Shown piece after piece: positions 43,174-51,733 of a stretch of DNA of 64,000 nt. Each line of letters begins with the position of its first letter. Within the stretch, counting starts at the first letter, position 1. The position numbers and the translations under genes are program-made. Under the pieces are notes generated by a model. It had not been told where the DNA came from. It did no database searches and saw only the letters and a list, made by a program, of their open reading frames with translations. Location of the stretch: positions 62,001 through 126,000 of the forward strand of contig NZ_QPJS01000003.1 of NCBI RefSeq assembly GCF_003337435.1, written 5' to 3'. Source of the DNA: Schleiferia thermophila (GTDB lineage Bacteria > Bacteroidota > Bacteroidia > Flavobacteriales > Schleiferiaceae).

Positions 43174-45318
43174 ATGAACATAGAGAAGTTTAACTACGAC
43201 AACCGGACTGTCCGTGACTTTATGATCGCGGCTATTGTGTTTGGCATTGTAGGCATGCTGGTAGGGCTCACGGTGGCCTTGCAGTTGGTTTTTCCGGTGC
43301 TGAACTTTGATACTTCATGGCTGACTTTCGGCAGAATCAGGGCGTTGCACACCAATGCTGTCATATTTGCTTTTGTAGGAAATGCCATGTTTGCAGGAGT
43401 GTATTATTCGCTGCAGCGGTTGCTGAAAACGCGCATGGCTAGTGATTTTTTGAGCAGGTTTCACTTCTGGGGCTGGCAGTTGATCATCCTGGCTGCCGCC
43501 ATAACACTTCCATTAGGCTATACTTCAAGTAAGGAATATGCAGAGCTGGAATGGCCTATTGACATAGCGATAGCAGTAGTGTGGGTGGCTTTTGGAATCA
43601 ATATGATCTGGACTATACTGATCAGAAGGGAGCGCCACCTGTATGTTGCAATTTGGTTTTACATAGCTACGTTCGTTACTGTCGCATTGTTGCACATTTT
43701 TAACAATTTGGAAATTCCAGTTCATGCATTGAAAAGTTACTCGATTTATTCCGGAGTACAGGATGCATTGGTGCAGTGGTGGTATGGGCACAATGCTGTG
43801 GCGTTTTTTCTCACTACTCCCATTTTGGGGCTGATGTATTACTTCCTTCCTAAAGCTGCCAACAGACCGGTCTATTCTTACAGGTTGTCGATTATTCATT
43901 TTTGGGCATTGATCTTTATCTATATATGGGCGGGGCCCCACCATTTGCTCTACTCTGCATTGCCCGATTGGGCTCAGTCATTGGGTACTGTATTTTCTGT
44001 GATGCTGATTGCTCCGTCCTGGGGTGGTATGATCAATGGCCTGCTTACTCTGCGAGGAGCATGGGACAAGGTAAGAGACAGCGCAGTACTCAAGTTCTTT
44101 GTAGTTGCTGTGACGGCATATGGCATGGCTACCTTCGAGGGGCCTATGCTCTCAACAAAGAGTGTAAATGCCATAGCTCATTTTACTGATTGGGTGCCAG
44201 CACACGTACACATTGGTGCATTGGGTTGGAATGGATTTTTAGCCTTTGGCATGTTTTACTGGCTGGTACCGCGTATTTATCAGACAAAGCTCTTCTCTGA
44301 AAAACTTGCCAATGTGCATTTCTGGATAGGAACCATCGGAATTCTCTTCTGGGCTTTACCAATGTATGTGAGCGGATTTACACAAAGTCTTATGTGGAAG
44401 CAGTTCAATCCCGATGGAACTTTGGTCTACGGCAACTTTCTGGAAACTGTAACTCAAATCATTCCAATGTATGCCCTGAGAGCTTTCGGAGGATTTCTGT
44501 ATGTGGTAGGTATCCTGATTATGACATACAACCTTGCAATGACCATGGTTAAAGGCAAACTATTGGCCGAAGAGCCGGCAGAGGCTCCTGCCTTGGCTCC
44601 GGTGGCTGCTCATGGGCATGAAACATTTCACAGAGTACTGGAGAGAAAACCCGTTGTGTTCACCGTACTAGTATTTATTGCTGTATTGATAGGAGGTGTA
44701 GTAGAGATCGTACCTACCTTGATGGTAGAAAGCAACATTCCCAAAATAGCCTCCGTAAAACCCTATACTCCTCTTGAGTTAGAAGGTAGAGATATTTATA
44801 TCCGCGAGGGATGTAATGCTTGTCACTCACAGCTCGTTCGTCCGTTCAGGAGCGAGATTGCCCGATATGGCGAATATTCTAAGGCAGGTGAATATGTTTA
44901 CGATTATCCATTTCTTTGGGGAAGTAAGCGCACCGGACCCGATTTGCACAGGATAGGGGGTAAGTATCCCCACAGCTGGCACTACAATCATATGTGGGAC
45001 CCCACATCCATGAGTCCCGCTTCTATAATGCCCAGATACCCGTGGCTGTTTACCACTGATAAAAACGATGCAACCCTTAATACCAAGTACACACAAAAGA
45101 AAATGAAACAATTGGCTAAACTCGGCGTCCCCTATACTCAGGAAGAAATTGACCGTGCCTTGATCGATCTGGAAGTACAAGCTCAAATGATTGCCGACGA
45201 GCTGAATAAAGATCCCAATATCAGCGTTAAGCCAAATGAGGAGATCATAGCTCTGATTGCATACCTGCAAAGACTTGGTACAGATATCAAAGTTAAAAGC
45301 CAAACAGCTCAAAACTAA
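43174..45318 (+). CDS. ccoNO: cbb3 cytochrome oxidase, fused subunits I and II (CcoNO)
   Basis: A 714-residue fusion of CcoN (about 1-480, haem-copper core with about 12-13 helices) and CcoO (about 510-700, membrane-anchored mono-haem cytochrome c). CcoN shows conserved His regions (RALHTNAVIFAFVGN, WWYGHNAVAFF and PHHLLYSALPDW). CcoO carries the haem c motif CNACHSQ, followed by TGPDLHRIGGKYPHSWHYNHM. Subunits I and II are fused in many Bacteroidota. The enzyme is the high-affinity terminal oxidase and pumps protons at low oxygen. Confidence 0.97.
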   Translation: MNIEKFNYDNRTVRDFMIAAIVFGIVGMLVGLTVALQLVFPVLNFDTSWLTFGRIRALHTNAVIFAFVGNAMFAGVYYSLQRLLKTRMASDFLSRFHFWGWQLIILAAAITLPLGYTSSKEYAELEWPIDIAIAVVWVAFGINMIWTILIRRERHLYVAIWFYIATFVTVALLHIFNNLEIPVHALKSYSIYSGVQDALVQWWYGHNAVAFFLTTPILGLMYYFLPKAANRPVYSYRLSIIHFWALIFIYIWAGPHHLLYSALPDWAQSLGTVFSVMLIAPSWGGMINGLLTLRGAWDKVRDSAVLKFFVVAVTAYGMATFEGPMLSTKSVNAIAHFTDWVPAHVHIGALGWNGFLAFGMFYWLVPRIYQTKLFSEKLANVHFWIGTIGILFWALPMYVSGFTQSLMWKQFNPDGTLVYGNFLETVTQIIPMYALRAFGGFLYVVGILIMTYNLAMTMVKGKLLAEEPAEAPALAPVAAHGHETFHRVLERKPVVFTVLVFIAVLIGGVVEIVPTLMVESNIPKIASVKPYTPLELEGRDIYIREGCNACHSQLVRPFRSEIARYGEYSKAGEYVYDYPFLWGSKRTGPDLHRIGGKYPHSWHYNHMWDPTSMSPASIMPRYPWLFTTDKNDATLNTKYTQKKMKQLAKLGVPYTQEEIDRALIDLEVQAQMIADELNKDPNISVKPNEEIIALIAYLQRLGTDIKVKSQTAQN

Positions 45319-45322
45319 CACC

Positions 45323-45520
45323 ATGCTTAAGTTTGTAAAACATCATCTCGCCGGAATAGACAATGTTGATGTCTATCCGATTATTTCGCTGATTCTTTTC
45401 GGCAGTGTCTTTATCATCATTTTGGTCAAAACCTTTCTGGCCGATAAAAAAGTGATGAAGGAATTAAGCAATATTCCACTGAACGATGATTTATCAAATC
45501 CCCAAAAACCACTGATATGA
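45323..45520 (+). CDS. ccoQ: cbb3 oxidase subunit CcoQ
   Basis: A 65-residue protein with one membrane helix (ISLILFGSVFIIILVKTFL) and a short charged tail, the size and form of CcoQ, which stabilises the cbb3 complex. ATG 45323 is chosen; the longer frame from 45257 overlaps ccoNO. Its stop overlaps the ccoP start by 4 bases. Confidence 0.85.
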   Translation: MLKFVKHHLAGIDNVDVYPIISLILFGSVFIIILVKTFLADKKVMKELSNIPLNDDLSNPQKPLI

Positions 45521-46461
45521 AAAAGATTCCTTTGTTTTTCCTTCTCCTTTTCGGGCCTGTAGCTATGGCTCAGGAGCAGCAGGCTACAGCCGGATTTGAC
45601 TGGTATAGTTTGCTGAATGATCTCTTTTTCTGGATGTTTTTTATCACATTTGTTTTATTGATCCTTACCCTGGTTACTGTTAATAGGGCGTTTAATGCCA
45701 TTAAAGAACTGATGACAGCCCAAAAAAATGCAATTCAATCAACTGAGGTTGAGGCAGAGGAGCAAGTAATGGTGGAGGCCAGACCTTCGCTTTATCAAAG
45801 AATCATGTATGCATTGACCAAAGCCAAGCCTATCGAAAAAGAAGCAGACATCATGCTCGACCACGACTACGACGGCATAAAGGAGCTCGACAATTCACTA
45901 CCGCCCTGGTGGGTTTGGGGTTTTTACATCACCATTATTTATTCGGTCATTTATTTGCTTCATTTTCATGTATTAGGTACCGGACCAAGTAGTATAGAAG
46001 AGCTGGAACGAGAACTTGCCCTGGCTGAAAAGCAAAAAGAAGAGTATCTGAAAACTGCTGCCAATCTGATCGACGAAAACAATGTCCAGTATTTAACTGC
46101 CGAGGCAAATCTGGCCAACGGCAGAAAAATTTACGAGCAGAACTGCCCTAGTTGCCATGCCATAGATGGAGGCGGACTGGTTGGCCCAAACCTGACGGAC
46201 GACTACTACATTCACGGAGGGAGCATTCAAGACATTTTTAAGGTGATCAAATACGGAGTGCTCGAAAAAGGAATGCTTGCCTGGAAAGACATGCTTTCAC
46301 CTGCACAAATGCAGGATGTGGCCAGCTATGTAAAATCACTAAAAGGTACTACTCCGGCCAATCCAAAAGAACCCCAGGGCACCCTTTACGTGGAGGATGA
46401 AAACCTAGAGAAAGAAACTTCTGAAAATACGACCGAATCAGAGCAACTAAGTCAGAATTGA
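45517..46461 (+). CDS. ccoP: cbb3 oxidase subunit CcoP (single haem)
   Basis: A 314-residue protein with a signal-like first helix, a second helix (about 30-55) and a third (about 133-153, WWVWGFYITIIYSVIYLLHF). A cytochrome c domain follows with C210-P-S-C213-H214 and the methionine-ligand region KGMLAWKDM. Classical CcoP has two haem c motifs, and here only one is visible. It is the last gene of the ccoS-ccoNO-ccoQ-ccoP unit; ccoG and ccoH are not found after it. Confidence 0.94.
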   Translation: MKKIPLFFLLLFGPVAMAQEQQATAGFDWYSLLNDLFFWMFFITFVLLILTLVTVNRAFNAIKELMTAQKNAIQSTEVEAEEQVMVEARPSLYQRIMYALTKAKPIEKEADIMLDHDYDGIKELDNSLPPWWVWGFYITIIYSVIYLLHFHVLGTGPSSIEELERELALAEKQKEEYLKTAANLIDENNVQYLTAEANLANGRKIYEQNCPSCHAIDGGGLVGPNLTDDYYIHGGSIQDIFKVIKYGVLEKGMLAWKDMLSPAQMQDVASYVKSLKGTTPANPKEPQGTLYVEDENLEKETSENTTESEQLSQN

Positions 46462-46491
46462 TTTTGAAAAAATCTTTATAGCAGGTAGGTA

Positions 46492-46530
46492 GCCGGCCTG
46501 ATGTGTTGTAAAGCGCACAGGCCGGTTTTT
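46492..46530 (+). terminator. Intrinsic terminator after ccoP
   Basis: Stem CCGGCCTG/CAGGCCGG with a 17-base loop followed by TTTTT. The longest frame of the next gene begins inside it and is rejected. Confidence 0.75.
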
Positions 46531-46569
46531 AGTGTTTTTAAAGTATTTTTACCTGCTAAATTGTATTCA

Positions 46570-47391
46570 ATGAGAACTTTTCTCAAGCTAATTTTCTTAG
46601 CTTCTACAGCTGTGGCCTGCGACTATATTTCTGATCCGGTGAAGTCGCAGACAGGTCTTCCAGGAGGCAATCAGGAAATTAAAAGGGTTGTACTTCTTGA
46701 AGAATTCACCGGACATCAATGCCAGAACTGCCCGGATGCTCATTCAGCTGCCAATGTACTCAAAGATCAATACGGCGACCAGCTGGTAATTGTGGCCATT
46801 CATGCGGGAAATTTTGCCAACGTATCTGCTGACTATCCTTACGATTTCAGAACTCCCGCCGGTAATGAACTCTTTTCTTTTTTCAATGGATTTGCAGTCC
46901 CTTCAGGGATGATCAATCGAATGGATTACTCCCCAAGCCGTACGCAATTGAAGACCTTTTCTTCCTGGTCATCTTTGATAGCCGAAGAAATCAACAAAGA
47001 ACCTGATGTAGATATCAAAATTTCTAAAGATTATAATACACAAAACAGACAACTCACAGTGACAATACAAGTAAAAGGGTTGAAGACGCAAATCGGTAAT
47101 TACCGCCTATCTGTCTTTTTGACCGAAAGCGGTATAATAGCACCTCAAAAGCATGGAAGCCAAAGAATCGAAAACTATATACACAACAGCGTGCTTCGCG
47201 CTGCACTCAACGGTACTTATGGGGAGCCGGTTTTTGTTGGTGGTATTGAAATCAATAAAATCGAAACCCACACCTACTCTATAACACTTCAGTCAGAGTG
47301 GGTGGCCGAAAATTGTGAACTCATCGCTTTTGTGTACGATCAAGACAGTTATTATGTACATCAGGCAGCAAGAAAGTACGTGAGACAGTAA
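46570..47391 (+). CDS. Omp28-like lipoprotein
   Basis: A 273-residue lipoprotein (lipobox ending TAVAC, about Cys17) of the Omp28 family, with the thioredoxin-like opening EEFTGHQCQNCPDAH carrying a CxxC pair and the later AVPSGMINRMDY region. It has no T9SS sorting domain, unlike the larger Omp28-like protein at 26740, and so should stay anchored by its lipid. ATG 46570 gives a proper lipoprotein signal. It is separated from ccoP by a terminator. Confidence 0.82.
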   Translation: MRTFLKLIFLASTAVACDYISDPVKSQTGLPGGNQEIKRVVLLEEFTGHQCQNCPDAHSAANVLKDQYGDQLVIVAIHAGNFANVSADYPYDFRTPAGNELFSFFNGFAVPSGMINRMDYSPSRTQLKTFSSWSSLIAEEINKEPDVDIKISKDYNTQNRQLTVTIQVKGLKTQIGNYRLSVFLTESGIIAPQKHGSQRIENYIHNSVLRAALNGTYGEPVFVGGIEINKIETHTYSITLQSEWVAENCELIAFVYDQDSYYVHQAARKYVRQ

Positions 47392-47451
47392 AAGACCCAT
47401 GACGAGTTGTTTTTAATAACTTTGTCCAGAACTCTTGTCTTTTATACTAAG

Positions 47452-47459
47452 TACCTTTG
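47452..47459 (+). promoter_or_regulatory. -7 promoter element for the tryptophan dioxygenase gene
   Basis: TACCTTTG matches TAnnTTTG and lies 20 bases before the ATG at 47480. A second match, TAACTTTG, is at 47417-47424. Confidence 0.5.
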
Positions 47460-47479
47460 TGCCGTATTTATCTCATATA

Positions 47480-48436
47480 ATGGAATTTAATGAAGAACTT
47501 GTTGACAGAATAGAAAAGTTGTCAACCAAATACAAAGCAAGCGGTCAGGACCTGATAGCTTTTCTTGATGGTCTATTGTATGCTGATTACCTCACGTATT
47601 GGGATTACATTCATTTAGATACCCTGCTCAGTTTACAAAAACCCAGAACACCCATTCACGACGAGACGATTTTTATCATCTACCATCAGATTACTGAGCT
47701 ATATTTCAAGCTTACACTACACGAAATCAATTACATAGTCCGACAGAAAAATCCAGATTCTTCTGAGCTGAAAAAATCGATGAAGAGGATAAACCGGTAT
47801 TTCGACGCACTCTGTCATTCCTTTGCTATCATGAGCGAAGGGATGGATAGAGAGCAATTTTTGAAGTTCAGACTCGCCCTCATACCGGCCAGCGGTTTTC
47901 AGAGCGCTCAGTACAGAAAAATTGAGATCTGCTCCACATGGTTTATATGCCTGGTGGATAAAGATTTCCGAGATTCAATGGAAGTACGTAAGGCCTCCAT
48001 TGAAGAAATGTTTGAATATGTATACTGGAAAAAAGGTGCAATTATTGAGGAGACCGGAGAAAAAACTCTGACGTTGAGGCAGTTTGAAGAGAAATATAGC
48101 GATGAGTTGATCCGACTGGCCAGGAGCATGGAAGGCAAGACCTTGTGGGACGTCTATCTCCATCTGGAAAATGAGGGTAAGGCAGATGAGGAGTTAAAGG
48201 AACTGTTCAGAGAATTTGATGAAAATGTCAATGTACACTGGCCGCTTCAGCACCACAAATCTGCTGCTAATTATTTGGCAAGAAGACCTACAGATCTGGC
48301 TGCCACTGGTGGTACCAACTGGCAAAAGTACCTGCCTCCACGCTTCCAAAAGCGAATTTTCTATCCTAGCCTCTGGACAGAGGAAGAAATCGAAAACTGG
48401 GGAAAAAGCTGGGTCAAAAAAAATTTTATTCACTAA
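47480..48436 (+). CDS. Tryptophan 2,3-dioxygenase
   Basis: A 318-residue haem dioxygenase that opens the tryptophan ring to N-formylkynurenine. Family signs are LTYWDYIHLDTLLSLQ, the substrate/haem-pocket region FIIYHQITELYFKLTLHEI and the C-terminal ATGGTNWQKYLPPR. The longer frame from 47435 starts upstream of the -7 element; ATG 47480 is used. Other kynurenine genes are not adjacent, so the local context adds nothing about the route followed. Confidence 0.93.
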   Translation: MEFNEELVDRIEKLSTKYKASGQDLIAFLDGLLYADYLTYWDYIHLDTLLSLQKPRTPIHDETIFIIYHQITELYFKLTLHEINYIVRQKNPDSSELKKSMKRINRYFDALCHSFAIMSEGMDREQFLKFRLALIPASGFQSAQYRKIEICSTWFICLVDKDFRDSMEVRKASIEEMFEYVYWKKGAIIEETGEKTLTLRQFEEKYSDELIRLARSMEGKTLWDVYLHLENEGKADEELKELFREFDENVNVHWPLQHHKSAANYLARRPTDLAATGGTNWQKYLPPRFQKRIFYPSLWTEEEIENWGKSWVKKNFIH

Positions 48437-48455
48437 CTAAAAATCGCCAATAGAC

Positions 48456-49757
48456 TTGAAAAAAAAATCCTTTCTATCAAGTGTATTTTTTCTAGCCATT
48501 GCCGTGGTCATTTTCTCCTCAAAACGCTTTGAAAAAAATGATGAAAACGATAACGAATCCGATGAACAAAAAATAGAATTAGAGCAAGAAATATTTTTTC
48601 ATGGACTTTCCCTTTCTGAATACGATACTCTATCCGTTAAGATAGTTTCCGGGGATATATTGCCAAATGTATTAAAAAGAGCCAATGTGGATGCACTGGT
48701 TGCCAATCAGGTAGCGACGTTGGCATTGAAATATATTAATCCTGCTGAGATACAGCCCGGGCAATGGGTACGAATATTTATACCAAAATCCGACAGTCAG
48801 CCAAAATTTGCAGTGATGGAAGTGCACCCTGCAAAAAAGGTTATCTTCCATCTGCGAGACAGCTTATATGTGTATCAAGAAATTAAAGAAATTGCAACCT
48901 TTCAAAGATCTGCAGGAGCAGTCATACACAACTCCTTGTACCAGGATTTGGTCAATCAGGGTGTGCCGGCTGCCGTGGTTGTTAAGCTGGCAGATTTGTA
49001 CGCATGGTCAATTGACTTTTTTAAAATTCAACCCAATGACTCCATCAAGTTAATTTTTGAGCAGAAGGTAGTGGACGACACCCTTGTCATGGGTACAGGA
49101 AAAATCTTAGCAGCTGTATTGTACCACAACAATAAACCGCATTACGGATTCTATTATAAGTCATCTGACGGAAAGGTCGATGGATATTATAATGAGGAGG
49201 CAGAAGCATTGAAGAGTTTTTTTCTAAAAGCACCTCTTAATTTCTTCAAAATTACTTCACGTTACAACCTTCGTCGCTTTCACCCGGTACTAAAAACAAC
49301 AAAGCCCCATCTGGGTACGGACTATGCTGCTCCACATGGCACCCCTATTATGACCACTGCTGATGGCGTGATAGAAGCCATGGGATATACAGCCGGAAAT
49401 GGCAACTATGTGAAGGTAAAGCACAATCAAACGTATTCCACCCAATATCTTCACATGAGTAAATTTAAAAGCGGATTAAAGGTCGGCTCCCGAGTAAGGC
49501 AAGGAGATATAATTGGATTTGTGGGCAGTACAGGTCTGGCTACTGGTCCGCATGTATGCTACAGATTTTGGAAAAACGGAAAACAAGTGGACCCTCTGGC
49601 AATTGATCTACCAGTGTCCAAACCTATGGATGATATGTACAAGGAGGCGTATTTGAAATCAATAAAGCATACAAAAATAAAGCTTGACAACTATCGCATC
49701 GAAAGAGTGCAAGACGCTGATTCCAAACCTTTGACAGCAGTGACTCCAAAGAGTTAA
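48456..49757 (+). CDS. M23 family metallopeptidase
   Basis: A 433-residue peptidoglycan endopeptidase-type protein with an N-terminal membrane anchor (about 5-20), an acidic linker, and domains of the LysM/OapA-like opacity type before the catalytic domain (about 270-385). The M23 zinc residues are visible in HLGTDYAAP (His and Asp) and YLHMSKF plus GPHVCYRF (His pairs). Such proteins cut cross-links during cell growth or division. The start is TTG at 48456, 19 bases after the dioxygenase stop. A hairpin without a T run follows the gene. Confidence 0.9.
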   Translation: MKKKSFLSSVFFLAIAVVIFSSKRFEKNDENDNESDEQKIELEQEIFFHGLSLSEYDTLSVKIVSGDILPNVLKRANVDALVANQVATLALKYINPAEIQPGQWVRIFIPKSDSQPKFAVMEVHPAKKVIFHLRDSLYVYQEIKEIATFQRSAGAVIHNSLYQDLVNQGVPAAVVVKLADLYAWSIDFFKIQPNDSIKLIFEQKVVDDTLVMGTGKILAAVLYHNNKPHYGFYYKSSDGKVDGYYNEEAEALKSFFLKAPLNFFKITSRYNLRRFHPVLKTTKPHLGTDYAAPHGTPIMTTADGVIEAMGYTAGNGNYVKVKHNQTYSTQYLHMSKFKSGLKVGSRVRQGDIIGFVGSTGLATGPHVCYRFWKNGKQVDPLAIDLPVSKPMDDMYKEAYLKSIKHTKIKLDNYRIERVQDADSKPLTAVTPKS

Positions 49758-49801
49758 AAGGTCTCCGGCATAAGGAGACCCCCGATGCAATACTGACCTG
49801 A

Positions 49802-50854
49802 TTAGAAACCAACTTTTAATCCGATTGAAACAGAAGCATTTTGAAACTCACCCAACATGTATTGACCATGTATAAAAAATATACCCAGGTTGATAAACAA
49901 CCCGCCACCGTAATTAACAAATGATTTATTTACCTGAATATCAAATGGGTCACTGAACACAAAATTCATTTGTGTTGTTTGTGAAGGTGGCAGCCCTGTA
50001 AGATCATCGTAATTAAATTCAAAATCTCCTTCCAACTTCAATGCGTTTGTTAGACTGAATGAAGATATTTGAATGTAGGGTTTTATAATACCTAGATATT
50101 TTGCGACCGTTAGGTCAAAACCTCGGGATGAAGATGTAAAGGTAAAAGTATTATCGTCAGAATGGTTTTCAATAGGCCTGTCGTATAGGAAATTCAGTCT
50201 TTGTTGGTTGTAGCCAATGATAACTTCTACTGGCAGATGAAACCATGCAGCCACATCGTGTTGTAGGCTGAAGCCGAACTGGCCGATGGAGGCCTCTCCG
50301 AACGCCAGCTTAGGAAAATACCGGATTGCTATACCTGTATGAAATGGCAGCCATACACCTACTTGTGTACCGACAGTTGGAATTCCTACTACTGGCAAAT
50401 CAACTCCCGAAAGCGCATCAATTTCTGCAGTTACATATTTATTGTTCAATGGATCGTAAATTCTCGTACCATCGGAATAGGTTAGATAATAAATGAGCGT
50501 ATTATTGGCAGTGCCTCCAACCATAGTGGGTAGGATATTGTCCGATGGATTTGCTAGTTCGAGTTCTCTTTTTGGCATTGAATTAAAGTCAAAACTCTTA
50601 TAAGTATCCGGCAATAAGCTAAATCCGATGACAGGGGTTACGTGGATGCTGAATTTGGTTTTTTTCTTATGTGGCATTTGCCAACCTAGGCCACCAGCTG
50701 CTCCAAAACCTTCGCTGAACGGACGGAGATAGTTGCTCAGGTAATTGTTAAAATTAAATTTGAAATCATCGGCGATTTGCTGATTGTCAATTGTTTGACC
50801 TTTTGACAAAAAGGTCAAAATCCCCATTGCAGAGGCTGCTAAAAATTTTCTCAT
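49802..50854 (-). CDS. Outer-membrane protein, DUF6588-like
   Basis: A 350-residue protein with a signal peptide (MRKFLAASAMGILTFLS, ending near SKGQT) and beta-barrel-like strands ending in SIGLKVGF with a terminal Phe. It resembles DUF6588 proteins: FSEGFGAAGGLGW near the start and NYGGGLFINLG near the end. The 50872 start overlaps a -7 element, so ATG 50854 is used. The function is unknown. Confidence 0.7.
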   Translation of the reverse strand: MRKFLAASAMGILTFLSKGQTIDNQQIADDFKFNFNNYLSNYLRPFSEGFGAAGGLGWQMPHKKKTKFSIHVTPVIGFSLLPDTYKSFDFNSMPKRELELANPSDNILPTMVGGTANNTLIYYLTYSDGTRIYDPLNNKYVTAEIDALSGVDLPVVGIPTVGTQVGVWLPFHTGIAIRYFPKLAFGEASIGQFGFSLQHDVAAWFHLPVEVIIGYNQQRLNFLYDRPIENHSDDNTFTFTSSSRGFDLTVAKYLGIIKPYIQISSFSLTNALKLEGDFEFNYDDLTGLPPSQTTQMNFVFSDPFDIQVNKSFVNYGGGLFINLGIFFIHGQYMLGEFQNASVSIGLKVGF

Positions 50855-50869
50855 TGGTAAAAATTTAGT

Positions 50870-50877
50870 CAAAAATA
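50870..50877 (-). promoter_or_regulatory. -7 promoter element for the outer-membrane protein at 50854
   Basis: The minus strand reads TATTTTTG, a TAnnTTTG match, which overlaps the longest possible start and so favours ATG 50854. Confidence 0.5.
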
Positions 50878-50936
50878 AAACGATTAAAATGAAAAATGGT
50901 AATATGCGTAATGTATTTTTTATTTAATCCAAAAAA

Positions 50937-51728
50937 CTATACAAAGCAAATTTGAAGATGCGTGGTTATACCTTCTTGTCCCAGACCAAAAAGTGCGAAA
51001 TCGTACTTGACAGGATCTTCTGGGTCAAAGAGTCTCAGGCTGGCGTCGAGCTCTTCCAAAGCTTTTCGGTCGTTTTGTTTACGTGAAATCAATCCTAAAG
51101 CCCTGGCTACATGACCAGTATGAACATCGAGCGGGCAGCTAAGCAATGATGGAGATATGTTTTTCCAGATTCCGAAATCCACTCCATTTGCGTTGCTTCT
51201 TACCATCCAGCGAAGAAACATATTGATTCTCTTGGCTGATGAGCCGGCTTGAGGGTCCGCTATATGTTTGGCGGTTCGACCCGGAGCACAATAGCTAAAC
51301 AGTTTATTTCTGAATCTGTGAATGGCAGCCAATAGATGATCTTCCCCTGTTTCGGGCAAGAAACCTGTTTCTAATGAGTCATTTTCCTGATACCAGGCGT
51401 GAAGTGCTTTGATAAAAAATACGGCATCCTGGTGATTGAATGTTCGATGCACAAAATGCCGAAATGATTTCAAATCAGAATCCGAATGGTTTTGAACAAA
51501 ATCAAAAGGTGTATTATCCATCAGCATCATTAGTTTTTGAGCATTTTGAATGATGGACTTCCTGCTTCCCCAGCTGATGATAGCCGTAAGAAGCCCTGAG
51601 ATTTCGATATCCTGTTTCAAAGAGAAACGATGAGGCACACTGATGGGGTCGAAGGGTATAAAATGTTCACTTTCATAATAGGATGCTTTTTCATCCAGAA
51701 ATCGTTTAAGAGATTGAGGGTTTTTCAT
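50937..51728 (-). CDS. TIGR02757 (DUF2400) family protein
   Basis: A 263-residue cytoplasmic protein matching TIGR02757. The N-terminal part has YESEHFIPFDPISVPHRF and the C-terminal part LDVHTGHVARALGLISRKQNDRK and DPVKYDFALFGLG. The helical pattern with LDVHTGHVARALGL resembles HhH-GPD DNA glycosylases, but the family has no proven activity. It lies 5 bases downstream of the LptD-like gene and is probably co-transcribed with it. Confidence 0.85.
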   Translation of the reverse strand: MKNPQSLKRFLDEKASYYESEHFIPFDPISVPHRFSLKQDIEISGLLTAIISWGSRKSIIQNAQKLMMLMDNTPFDFVQNHSDSDLKSFRHFVHRTFNHQDAVFFIKALHAWYQENDSLETGFLPETGEDHLLAAIHRFRNKLFSYCAPGRTAKHIADPQAGSSAKRINMFLRWMVRSNANGVDFGIWKNISPSLLSCPLDVHTGHVARALGLISRKQNDRKALEELDASLRLFDPEDPVKYDFALFGLGQEGITTHLQICFV

Positions 51729-51733
51729 TGTAC

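Noticed and set aside
49760-49780. Intrinsic terminator after the M23 peptidase gene
   Set aside because: The hairpin GGTCTCC/GGAGACC has no following T run on either strand.
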